Positions 43,601 to 51,449 of a DNA stretch of 64,000 bases are shown here, piece after piece; within the stretch, counting starts at the first letter, position 1, and each line of letters begins with the position of its first letter. This DNA comes from CAYGVT01 sp964353355. GTDB taxonomy: Archaea; Thermoplasmatota; DTKX01; GCA-020343715. The notes beneath the pieces are model-generated. The model worked only from the letters and a program-made list of their open reading frames with translations, was not told where the DNA came from and ran no database searches. The position numbers were made by a program, and so were the translations under genes. Location: the NCBI GenBank assembly GCA_964353355.1, contig CAYGVT010000070.1, forward strand, positions 83,890 to 147,889, written 5' to 3'.

Positions 43601-45255
43601 CTGGCGTGAAGAAGGTGCAGTCCTACTTCACCGACCAGGAGGGCAACGACCTGCCGCCGGTGGCCGTGGCGGTCGACGACAACGGCGACTTCGAGTACAC
43701 GTTCACGTCGATGCCGGAGGGCACGAACATCGTCATGCACGCCGAGGTGTGGGACGTCGCGCTCAACTACAACCACACGACGGTGACCATCGTCATCGAC
43801 AGGACCGCCCCGACGATGACGGTGACGGACCCGAAGGACGGTGACATCAAGTCAGCGGCGCTCATCCACATCCTGGGCACGTACGAGCCCGGGGCGAAGA
43901 TACGCATCAACGGCCTCGAGAGGGATGGCCCCTACACTGGCATCCTCAACGAGGAGTTCACGCTGTCCGAGGGCGGCAACGCAATCGTCGTCGAGGCCGA
44001 GGACATGGCCGGCAACGTGGCCACCGTGGTCCTGACCATCCGCCTCGACAGGTTCGCACCGACGCTCACGGTGCTCGAGCCCCGCGACGGCCTCGTCACG
44101 AAGGTGACCAACATCTCCATCGACGGCGAGGTCGAGCAGGACGCGCGCATCACTGTGTCGGTCTACCGCGACACCACCGACCTCATCGACGAGAAGATTT
44201 CGCCCAGGGACGACGGCACCTTCACGCACAAGGTCGACCTCGCCGAGGGCGTGAACACCATCGTCGTGAGGGCGTGGGACGACGCCCACAACATGGCGGA
44301 GTCGACCAGGGTCGTCATCGTCGACACGACGGCACCGGGGTGCGAGATCACCTCGCCGAAGGACGGGACGACGACGAACCTGAACACCATCCGCGTGACC
44401 GGCAGGGCCGACCTGGGGATGACGCTCTTCCTCAATGGAAAGCAGATCTTCAACGACGGCACCGTGGACCGCATGGTGAACCTGAACGAGGGCCCCAACA
44501 TCATCGAGCTGCGCGCGATGGACACCATCGGCAACGAGTACCGCCACCGCATCACGGTGACGCTGGACACGAACGCCCCGGCCATCACGATGACCCGCCC
44601 GCTGGTCGACTACCTCAAGACCAACGTCGGCCAGATCGAGGTCGGCGGCATCGTCACGGGCGGCGTGAACACGCTCACCGTGATGGGCCAGGACGTCGCG
44701 GTGACCGGCGACCCGGCCGAGTTCTCGGCCATGGTGACGCTGCCGAGCGAGGGGCTCATCGACGTGATCCTCGAGGCCATGGACAAGGCGGGCAACCGCG
44801 CGACGCACACCATCCAGGTCGACTACTCGACGGCCAAGCCAGTGCTGAACGTCGTCTACAACCCCGGCATCACGGACGTCAAGTCGGAGGACAGCAATCT
44901 CTACATCACAGGGACGACGACGCCCGGCATCACGGAGGTGACGGTCGCCCACACCAACAAGGACGGGACCATCACCAACACCTACAACGTCGACGAGGCG
45001 GGCATGTTCACCATCGTGAGGATCCTGAAGGCGGGCGACAACACCTTCACCATCATGGTGACGGACTCCTACGGAAACGACGCGGAGACGTCGCCGTACC
45101 TGGTGAAGTACACCTACAAGGCGCCCTCCGGCGACACCGTCGGGGGTGGCGGGATCGATCCCGGCGCCGTGTCGGGCATCATCCTCGCCATCTCAATCGC
45201 GCTGCTGGTGACCGTGGTCGTGGTGACGAGGACCTTCAGGGCCCGCAAGAAGTAG
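40612..45255 (+). CDS. Giant surface protein 4: Tyr-rich beta-helix, six Ig-like repeats, membrane anchor
   Basis: 1547 residues. Its ATG abuts the TGA of gene 3. It has a signal peptide (MTHRRTLTGALLVVALALAI), a cap (SGDWVINQLTKVTDEPSINI), and a beta-helix to about 840 with striking Tyr clusters such as DRYYYSYYYTYVSC and YGYSYYYMYHYASA. The junction module is SITVWFNLEVFVFWSN. Six Ig-like repeats follow from about 962 (VTDPKDGDIKSAALIHILGT, LSEGGNAIVVEAEDMAGN), then a membrane helix (about 1517-1537) and a short basic tail. Tyr-rich surfaces suggest sugar or protein binding by stacking; inference only. It is last in the operon and is followed by a strong GC hairpin. Confidence 0.9.
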   Translation: MTHRRTLTGALLVVALALAIAAVATLLLATPAHATITGDSPPASGDWVINQLTKVTDEPSINIKGNIIIKNKLEITNSNIFMVLTTDNEYMVNVTATGELVTSKGTIITAANSYNEYGFVVWGKMSLIDTRVQETYKGVQVLTDKAVTIQRSFLERSYGPGLYLENANGTKVLDSTIQTDDGSADGYSEIESTTYSNYYIYVSGGGMALYIKGGKPTVSGLDVSVNGTYTANVKITDRYYYSYYYTYVSCPLIGIDSKDLSVISGINVRDSTINFKTVWSLYGYGIYGYSYYYMYHYASASAINIMNYGDAELKTCTATNVNVGSMSTSYSYYGTNYYNYVYFYANQKQAMKLYGATINEKPTTAGPHNYKLTIRNGEFDSIGVLAYSMSPGYDGTVSPTFHSEVVLDNLRINGGSYPFSFTTSPTFSMLKTFENDIHITNSTFTNMTGPICQRGVSPGPGTSANIRTFELYETVHFDNCLFRWNRPSSNGLFYESDSYRYNEYNNVYDRWVEVSNSDFLDHNGRIAYIYWNYYTTRGNEGVNFYDNLFFNCTGSDYLMYMYYCDRLYFNGNTIRDCRYPYGIRFYDMGGDYNGKKPDDITLNNNTIRTSPFQGSSDYEKGVFSITHGGDLEVLGNDVQDVEVCFVNMYEETRYAGYADILFRENKISHCNGTGLIMANTYDDHVNCHAWVENNTATDNNGPLVDYQSDSNVENADYDATMYFTGNTITGTNGTVFSNYGYLVITDNVFKDCRGYVINAEHLYLHPPVIKNNVISGCRDVYNIGAKNKGILKMTLTIKDLYVDCTGNAFYFRNLDATLERVTVTENATVAIIAEESNVDAVSSSIPIGSGEVIGEGSITVWFNLEVFVFWSNATAPDTSSGQPVSEALIVFYGSTGVYYLSDYTDATGHLRAIRMPQWNIRGTFTTIWTPMTITVAKNGITMPRQFDVDKDYLGEDAFHFLLADTYIPRILITSPFPGDVFALENMTLHGFTTEVGSGVKKVQSYFTDQEGNDLPPVAVAVDDNGDFEYTFTSMPEGTNIVMHAEVWDVALNYNHTTVTIVIDRTAPTMTVTDPKDGDIKSAALIHILGTYEPGAKIRINGLERDGPYTGILNEEFTLSEGGNAIVVEAEDMAGNVATVVLTIRLDRFAPTLTVLEPRDGLVTKVTNISIDGEVEQDARITVSVYRDTTDLIDEKISPRDDGTFTHKVDLAEGVNTIVVRAWDDAHNMAESTRVVIVDTTAPGCEITSPKDGTTTNLNTIRVTGRADLGMTLFLNGKQIFNDGTVDRMVNLNEGPNIIELRAMDTIGNEYRHRITVTLDTNAPAITMTRPLVDYLKTNVGQIEVGGIVTGGVNTLTVMGQDVAVTGDPAEFSAMVTLPSEGLIDVILEAMDKAGNRATHTIQVDYSTAKPVLNVVYNPGITDVKSEDSNLYITGTTTPGITEVTVAHTNKDGTITNTYNVDEAGMFTIVRILKAGDNTFTIMVTDSYGNDAETSPYLVKYTYKAPSGDTVGGGGIDPGAVSGIILAISIALLVTVVVVTRTFRARKK

Positions 45256-45274
45256 GACCGGGGGGCAAGGGGGT

Positions 45275-45304
45275 CCGGGGAGGGCCCTGTCGGACCCTCC
45301 CCGG
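45275..45304 (+). terminator. Strong GC hairpin after the four-gene surface operon
   Basis: CCGGGGAGGG and CCCTCCCCGG form perfect 10-bp arms around a 10-nt loop, starting 19 nt after the stop of surface gene 4. A smaller alternative hairpin (CCGGG-CGAAA-CCCGG, 45301-45315) overlaps its right arm. No T-run follows, so it may mark mRNA 3' end processing or stability rather than a classic terminator. Confidence 0.5.
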
Positions 45305-45739
45305 GCGAAACCCGGATGCATGAGCGTGCCTGCCAAGGTGGGCGGATTGACCCCTTCGGGGCACCCGGAGGACCCCTGGACCGCCCCTCCGACCCATTAG
45401 AATGACCCGTTCGCACAGAATCCCATCCACCGCGGGCCCTACAGGCCAATCTCGCGAGGCCTGTGGACAAAATAGCATGCCGGGAAGCCCTGACGTGAGA
45501 TTCCGAATTCATGCTTGGAAGGGTACAGCGATTAAATAGGAGAAAAGCACAACGCAGGGGCGAGGGGTTGTAGGGATCCCTCAAAAACACCGGCGACGGG
45601 GGGCGCACCCAGGGGGTAGCGCCCCCCGGCCGCCTTCCGCCGACCCCTCCTTCTGCCCAACGCCTCCCGGGCAATCGACGTGACCGGGACCCCATTCCCT
45701 GGCTGGCACCATCGTTCTAGGGCCAGGACAGTGAAAAGG

Positions 45740-45744
45740 TTTAT
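45740..45744 (+). promoter_or_regulatory. TATA element of surface gene 5
   Basis: TTTAT within AAAAGGTTTATCTGG predicts a transcript start near 45768 and a leader of about 40 nt. That excludes an in-frame ATG at 45750, which lies too close to the element. Confidence 0.5.
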
Positions 45745-45767
45745 CTGGCATGAGCCCGCTCTTTGCA

Positions 45768-45787
45768 CGGACCGACCTTCAGGTCCG
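45768..45787 (+). promoter_or_regulatory. Hairpin in the leader of surface gene 5
   Basis: CGGACC-GACCTTCA-GGTCCG has perfect 6-bp arms and an 8-nt loop. It lies at or just after the predicted transcript start and before the GGTGGAG ribosome binding site (45798-45804). It could be an operator or an mRNA-level control element. Confidence 0.4.
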
Positions 45788-45809
45788 CAGGATTGAAGGT
45801 GGAGACACC

Positions 45810-48800
45810 ATGCCAAGGCCCTCATGCCCCCGTGAGCTCGCGATGTCCATCCTATTGCTCGTCATAGCCGTCCTGGGGGCCGCTCTCCTACTGTCCCTGT
45901 GCACGGGAGAGGCCGCCGCCGGTGGCACTGGCGACTGGCCGCCCCCGTCCTCCGGCGACTGGTACGTCACCCAGACGACCACGGTCTGGTCCGAGGCCAT
46001 CGTGATGCAGGGCCTTGTCTACATCTACGCGCCGCTCCAGATGAACCTGTGCAATCTCACGTTCGACTGCACCTATGACGGGCAGTACTACCTCTACGTC
46101 CTATCGACGGGCTCGCTCACCTTCAGCAACGGCAACATCACGTCCAAGGACAAGAGCAACCACTACAGGTTCATCGCCTACAACTCCACCACCATACGCA
46201 ACTCGGAGCTCTCCGAGGCCCTCTACGGCCTCGAAATCTACACAGGGGCATTCACGCTCACCGACTCCGAGGTCTTCGACATGGAGGACTACGGCGTGCA
46301 GATGACGGTCTGGTACGCCGGCAAGAGCAGCCCGCTCATCCGGGGCAACACGTTCGCCAACAACGACGGCTTCGGCCTCTACATCTACCTCTACGCCTCC
46401 CTTTACATGGAGGACTACCCCGCCGTCATGACGGGCAACATCATCATCAAGGACAACCGGTTCCTGGCCAACCTCGGCGGGGGTGTGTACATCTACCGCT
46501 ACATGTACGCCTGGTGGAGCATGGAGGAGACGATGCTCACCAACATCACCATCGAGGGCAACACGATGGTCTCCAACCGGGGCCAGGCCATCTACGTCTA
46601 CACTTACATGTACAACTACCAGGGCGCCGACCACGGGAAGATCACCTCCAAGGGCGCCATCAACGTGAACAACAACACAATCAAGGACAACTCGGCATGG
46701 GTCACCATCTACTACCAGAACTCCATGTCCATCTACTACGGCTCCGACGCCCTCATCGACTCGGACATCAACATGGTCGGCAACAAGATAACAGGCAACA
46801 AGGACAGCTACACCGTCTACCTCTACAACTCCATCTACTCGCAGTACGGCCATGACGCCAAGGTCCGCATCGACCTGCGGATAGAGGGCAACGACATCTC
46901 CAAGAACGGCGGCCACGCCTTCTACGTCACCAGCTACTCCAACACCGACCGCGGCGAGAAGGGCGTGTGCACGAACGACGGCGACATCCTGTTCAGGGAC
47001 AACACCATCCAGGACAACTTGGGCTCGGGCGTCTACCTCTACCGGATTGCCGCTGCGTCCTACTCGGCCTACTGCTCCATCACCGGCGATATAATCTTCA
47101 ACGGCAACACCATCAGCCGCAACCAGGGCTACGGCGGTGTCTACATCTACTCCTACGCCGAGAAGTCCCGTGGCGACCCCAACGCCTCGGCCCACGTCAG
47201 GGGCGAGGTCCGGTTCATAAACAACACGTTCACGGGCAACCTCGGCTACGGAGCCTACGTCTACGCCTACTCGCGCAGCTACTACGGCTCCGACGCGGAC
47301 GTGCGCGGCGACGTGCTGTTCAGGGGCAACACGCTCAACGGGAACTCGGGCTACGGGGGCTACGTCTACTACGACGCCTACAAGGAGATGGGCGCGGAGA
47401 ATGGCGTCGCGAGGGTCGTGTCGAACGCCACGTTCCGCGGCAACACGCTGTCCAAGAACTCGGGCTACCACGGGTTCTACTACCACAAGCACGCCGCATG
47501 CTACTCCTCGAGCCACGCCATCCTCAACGGCACGGTCACCGCGGAGGGCAACACCATCGAGGACAACAAGGGCTACGGGTTCTACTTCTACGCGGACCTT
47601 TGGAACTACCTGAGCACGCAGGGCAACACCGAGATAACCGGGGACATCTGGGTCCGCGACAACCAAATCCGCCGCAACGAGGGCGGCGGGGTGTACATCG
47701 AGTGCTACTCGTCCTCCTGGCGGTCCAGGTCGGCCAGCATCTTCCAGAACGTCACCTTCGAGCGCAACACGGTCACAAGCAACGGCTACTCGGGCCTCCT
47801 CATCTCGTTGGGCGCCTCGAGCGACCGCGCGACCGCGGGCGACACCCGCATCAAAGGCGACGTGTCGTACGTGGGCAACAACGTGTCCAACAACCTCTAC
47901 GACGGCATCTACCTCTACAGGTACGCCTACGCGGGCTACACCGACTCCACGGACGTCATCCTGGACGGCGACGTCCTCCTGGAGCGCAACACGGTGAACG
48001 GCAACTACGGGTACGCCGCCTTCATCTACCACTGGATATACAACTCGCAGTCCGGCCTGGGGGGCAGCTCGCAGCTCAAGGCCGACTACATCGCCCGCAA
48101 CAACACCATGTCCGGCAACCTCAACTGGGCCACGATGTACCTCTACCGCTACGTCTCGGGCTACTACACGGGATTGGTGGAGCTCGACTCCGACCTCCTG
48201 GTCGAGGACAACACGGTGAGCAACAACCGCGGCATCGGCATACTGGCCGTGGACTACTGCTACCAGTTCTACTACGGCGGCTCGGGCGTCCCCGACCGCG
48301 GCAACGTCACCCAGCGGGGCCGCATGGAGGTCATGCGCAACACGGTCACCAACAACGCCGGCACGGGCATCCACCTCAACAGCACCATCGATGCGCAGGT
48401 CCGCCAGATAGAGGCCGCACCGCACATCGAGAGGAACGTCATCAACTACAACTACGGGTCCTACGGGCTCTACTGCGACCTGCGCGACGTGACGCACCCC
48501 ATCGTGGTCGCCAACAACACGATGGAGCACAACACGGTCTGGAACGTGGCACTGCTCAGCAACTCCGGCACGGCCCCCGACGTGATGCTCAGGGACAACC
48601 GCATCCGGCACAACACCGTGCAGGACACGACCGTCGGCCTCACCATAGGCTACGGGAACTTCAACGCGACCATACAGCGCAACAACGTCTCCTACAACGA
48701 CGCGGTCGAGCGCATCCTCTACGTCATCACGACAGGCCGCCTGACCATCGACGCCAACCATTTCATCGGGAACCTGAACGCGACGGAGACGCTAATGGCC

Positions 48801-51359
48801 ATGGGCTCGTCGGCGACCAGCGTCGTGAGCATCACGGGCAACGTGCTGCGGGACAACGAGGGCAACGGGATGACGCTCTACTGCCTGGGCGACCTGACGG
48901 TCGAGGGCAACACGGTCGTGGGCAACGGTGGCAACGGCATCAAGGCCACGACGGACGTCACGCTGGAGGTGCCGAGGGCCCGCATCTACATCAGGCAGAA
49001 CAGGGTCGAGGAAAACGGCGGCAACGGCGTGTGGAGCCAGGGCATCAACGTGCTGGAGGTCACCGACAACACCCTCACCGGCAACGGACTGGCCGGGCTG
49101 CGCGTGAACGCCCTCAAGGAGATGCCCATAATCGAGGACGACACCATCGACGGCAACAAGTGGGGCGTCATCCTCGCGGGCGACAAGCTCGCGCCCCTCA
49201 CGCAGGTCTACGCCGTCGAGGACCTCGTCATCACCGGTAGCACCCTCGAGGGCTTCTACGCCGAGGACCTGACGGTCCAACTCCGCAACTGCCGCGTCAC
49301 GGGAAGCGCGGTGGCCGACCTCGCGGTCAGGCGCGCCCACATAGACTGCTACTCGTCGGCCGTGGGCTACATGTCGGGGAACGTCTACGAGGAGGGCTGG
49401 ATACGCGTCTGGTGGCGCATCGACATCGACGTGAAGTGGCAGAACGGGGTCCCCGTGCCGGGCGCGCGCGTGCTCATGGCCTCCCAGGCCACGAACGAGA
49501 CCTACCGCGAGCTCGAGACGGACCTCCTGGGCCACATCCCCTACTTCAACGCCGAGGAGTGGTCGATGGTGGACATGGCGCGCCACCCCTGGTCGCCGTA
49601 CGCGATGACGGCCTCGAAGGCCGCCGAGAGCACGACCCAGGTCGAGCGCGTCGACCGCAGCCGCAACATCCTCATCGTCCTGCGCGACCTGCACGTCCCC
49701 TCCGTGACCATCTCCGAGCCCGTCGAGGGCGCGCTGCTCAACCGCAGCACGGTCGCGCTCGTCGCGGCGGTGTCCGACGGGGGCTCGGGACTGCTGTCCG
49801 TCCGAATGCGCATCGACAGCGACCCCTGGACGGAGCTGGGGAAGCCCGCCGCCATCAGGATGGACCTCGACGTGCCGGACGGCACGCACACCATCACGGT
49901 CCAGGCCGAGGACGTCGCGGGCATGCGGGGGAACGCCACCGTCAACCTGACCATCGACACCGTACTGCCCAAGCTCGTCCTCCTCGCCCCCAAGGACGGT
50001 CTGCTCACGAACGTCACGCTGGTCCAGGTCGAGGGCCGAGTCATGGAGCCGGACCTCGAGGTCTGGGTCAACAACCTGCCCCAGGCCATCCGCGCCGACA
50101 ACTCATTCAGGGAGTCCGTGAGGCTCTACGAGGGCCCCAACATCGTGCGCGTGCTCGCGCGCGACCGCGCGGGCAACACCCGGCTCCTGCTGGCCAATGT
50201 GACCCTCGACACCGTGCCGCCACCGCTCGCCATCGATTCCCCCGTCGACAGGTTCCTCACGCGGGAGCCCTTGCTCACCGTCCTCGGCAGGACCGAGGCC
50301 GGCGCGACCGTCACGGGGCTGGGCTCCACCACGGCCGCCGGCCCCGATGGCACGTTCGAGCTCTCGGTCGACCTCACGGAGGGCGAGAACCTCCTGCTCG
50401 TCACGGCGCGCGACGCCGCGGGCAACGGGGTCACCGTCGCACTCCACGTGCGGCTCGACACGACGCCGCCCTGGGTGACCATCGACGCGCCCGCGGAGGG
50501 CAAGCCGCTGCTGACCAAGGACGACCGCGTCCGAGTCGCGGGGCGGGTGGAGATGGAGGAGGGGCTCGTCCTGTCGGTCGGCGGGGGGTTCGCGCTCCCC
50601 ACGAACGGCAGCTACGAGCAGGTGGTCGACCTTGTGGAGGGCTCGAACCTCATCGTGGTCACTGCAAGGGACAGGGCGGGCAACGAGGCCCATGTGAACC
50701 GCACCGTCATCCGGAGGACCCAGCCCCCGACGCTCGCCGTGACGCGCCCCGCGCGCGACTACCTCGAGACGAACGAGGCGCGCTACCTCGTCGAGGGCAC
50801 GACGGCCACCGACGTGGACCTCACAATCGAGGGCGTGCCGGTCGCGGTGCTGCCCAACGGCACCTTCTCGGGGTTCGCGCAGCTCACGACCGGCGAGAAC
50901 GTCGTCGTGGTCGAGGTGCGCGACGCGCTAGGCAACGTGGCCAAGGTCGTCGTCCACATCATCCTGGACACCGAGCCCCCGTCCCTCGTGGTCGAGAGCC
51001 CCTACAGCGGGACGACCTACGACGAGGCGGTCAACGTGACCGGCAGGACGGACGTGGGCGCGGCGCTCACCATCAACGGCATCGACGTGCCCGTCGACGC
51101 GCGCGGCCGGTTCGACCTCACCATCCACCTGCGGTACGGCGTCCAGAACATCACGGTCGTTGCCAAGGACGTCGCGGGCAACGACGCCAAGGTGGACATC
51201 CAGGTCACCCGCCTCAGGTCCGAGGGCCCGCCCTCCCCGCCCACTCCCCCGCCGAGCGTCATGAAGGGGGGCGGGGGCACCCTCCTGGTCGCCCTCATCA
51301 TCGCGGCCGCGGCCGCGGGTGGCTACGTCATCTACAAGCGGCGCAAGCAGCTCGGATGA
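45810..51359 (+). CDS. Giant surface protein 5: tandem Tyr-rich beta-helix repeats, six Ig-like repeats, membrane anchor
   Basis: 1849 residues from the ATG at 45810, which has GGTGGAG 5 nt upstream. A signal peptide (AMSILLLVIAVLGAALLLSL) precedes a long beta-helix to about 1200. In it a unit of about 45 residues recurs, of the form GDVLFRGNTLNGNSGYGGYV then YYDA; variants are GDIIFNGNTISRNQGYGGVY and GEVRFINNTFTGNLGYGAYV. The junction module (WIRVWWRIDIDVKWQNGVPV), six Ig-like repeats from about 1292, a membrane helix (about 1824-1842) and a basic tail follow. It has its own promoter, separate from the four-gene operon. A transporter operon begins 90 nt downstream. Confidence 0.9.
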   Translation: MPRPSCPRELAMSILLLVIAVLGAALLLSLCTGEAAAGGTGDWPPPSSGDWYVTQTTTVWSEAIVMQGLVYIYAPLQMNLCNLTFDCTYDGQYYLYVLSTGSLTFSNGNITSKDKSNHYRFIAYNSTTIRNSELSEALYGLEIYTGAFTLTDSEVFDMEDYGVQMTVWYAGKSSPLIRGNTFANNDGFGLYIYLYASLYMEDYPAVMTGNIIIKDNRFLANLGGGVYIYRYMYAWWSMEETMLTNITIEGNTMVSNRGQAIYVYTYMYNYQGADHGKITSKGAINVNNNTIKDNSAWVTIYYQNSMSIYYGSDALIDSDINMVGNKITGNKDSYTVYLYNSIYSQYGHDAKVRIDLRIEGNDISKNGGHAFYVTSYSNTDRGEKGVCTNDGDILFRDNTIQDNLGSGVYLYRIAAASYSAYCSITGDIIFNGNTISRNQGYGGVYIYSYAEKSRGDPNASAHVRGEVRFINNTFTGNLGYGAYVYAYSRSYYGSDADVRGDVLFRGNTLNGNSGYGGYVYYDAYKEMGAENGVARVVSNATFRGNTLSKNSGYHGFYYHKHAACYSSSHAILNGTVTAEGNTIEDNKGYGFYFYADLWNYLSTQGNTEITGDIWVRDNQIRRNEGGGVYIECYSSSWRSRSASIFQNVTFERNTVTSNGYSGLLISLGASSDRATAGDTRIKGDVSYVGNNVSNNLYDGIYLYRYAYAGYTDSTDVILDGDVLLERNTVNGNYGYAAFIYHWIYNSQSGLGGSSQLKADYIARNNTMSGNLNWATMYLYRYVSGYYTGLVELDSDLLVEDNTVSNNRGIGILAVDYCYQFYYGGSGVPDRGNVTQRGRMEVMRNTVTNNAGTGIHLNSTIDAQVRQIEAAPHIERNVINYNYGSYGLYCDLRDVTHPIVVANNTMEHNTVWNVALLSNSGTAPDVMLRDNRIRHNTVQDTTVGLTIGYGNFNATIQRNNVSYNDAVERILYVITTGRLTIDANHFIGNLNATETLMAMGSSATSVVSITGNVLRDNEGNGMTLYCLGDLTVEGNTVVGNGGNGIKATTDVTLEVPRARIYIRQNRVEENGGNGVWSQGINVLEVTDNTLTGNGLAGLRVNALKEMPIIEDDTIDGNKWGVILAGDKLAPLTQVYAVEDLVITGSTLEGFYAEDLTVQLRNCRVTGSAVADLAVRRAHIDCYSSAVGYMSGNVYEEGWIRVWWRIDIDVKWQNGVPVPGARVLMASQATNETYRELETDLLGHIPYFNAEEWSMVDMARHPWSPYAMTASKAAESTTQVERVDRSRNILIVLRDLHVPSVTISEPVEGALLNRSTVALVAAVSDGGSGLLSVRMRIDSDPWTELGKPAAIRMDLDVPDGTHTITVQAEDVAGMRGNATVNLTIDTVLPKLVLLAPKDGLLTNVTLVQVEGRVMEPDLEVWVNNLPQAIRADNSFRESVRLYEGPNIVRVLARDRAGNTRLLLANVTLDTVPPPLAIDSPVDRFLTREPLLTVLGRTEAGATVTGLGSTTAAGPDGTFELSVDLTEGENLLLVTARDAAGNGVTVALHVRLDTTPPWVTIDAPAEGKPLLTKDDRVRVAGRVEMEEGLVLSVGGGFALPTNGSYEQVVDLVEGSNLIVVTARDRAGNEAHVNRTVIRRTQPPTLAVTRPARDYLETNEARYLVEGTTATDVDLTIEGVPVAVLPNGTFSGFAQLTTGENVVVVEVRDALGNVAKVVVHIILDTEPPSLVVESPYSGTTYDEAVNVTGRTDVGAALTINGIDVPVDARGRFDLTIHLRYGVQNITVVAKDVAGNDAKVDIQVTRLRSEGPPSPPTPPPSVMKGGGGTLLVALIIAAAAAGGYVIYKRRKQLG
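47000..48260 (+). repeat. Degenerate tandem repeats encoding the beta-helix of surface protein 5
   Basis: Units of about 120-150 bp recur, each encoding G-D-I/V-x-F-x-x-N-T, a short Asn-containing turn, then G-Y-G-x-Y-x-Y with several Tyr codons. Nucleotide identity is moderate, so duplication was old or is under strong codon and GC drift. The full array extends beyond these limits in weaker form. Confidence 0.7.
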
Positions 51360-51412
51360 CCCGGCCACCCCCAGGATGGCGGCCGATGGCGTCAAGCTCG
51401 CCACCAACAGCC

Positions 51413-51419
51413 ATAAATA
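51413..51419 (+). promoter_or_regulatory. TATA box of the ABC transporter operon
   Basis: ATAAATA, about 34 nt before the TTG at 51450, predicts a very short leader. The transporter genes are therefore transcribed separately from surface gene 5. Confidence 0.5.
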
Positions 51420-51449
51420 CGCACCCCCTCAATCCGACCGCCGGTAGGC

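Larger units (their letters stand above)
45256..45809. other. Long non-coding gap between surface genes 4 and 5
   Basis: About 550 nt without a convincing gene. It holds the hairpins after gene 4, a small CCCC-TTC-GGGG hairpin near 45350, an A/T patch (GATTAAATAGG, 45529-45539), the TATA element of gene 5 and a 5'-leader hairpin. The minus-strand open frames here lack coding character. No tRNA or known RNA motif was recognised. Confidence 0.6.

Noticed and set aside
46000..48500. CRISPR array
   Set aside because: The repeats here are coding, degenerate and of unequal spacing, with no identical short repeats and no cas genes in the window.
46101..48761. Long minus-strand open frame opposite the Tyr-rich repeats of surface protein 5
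   Set aside because: Repetitive coding DNA with high GC at third positions opens the antisense frame; the encoded sequence has no recognisable fold.
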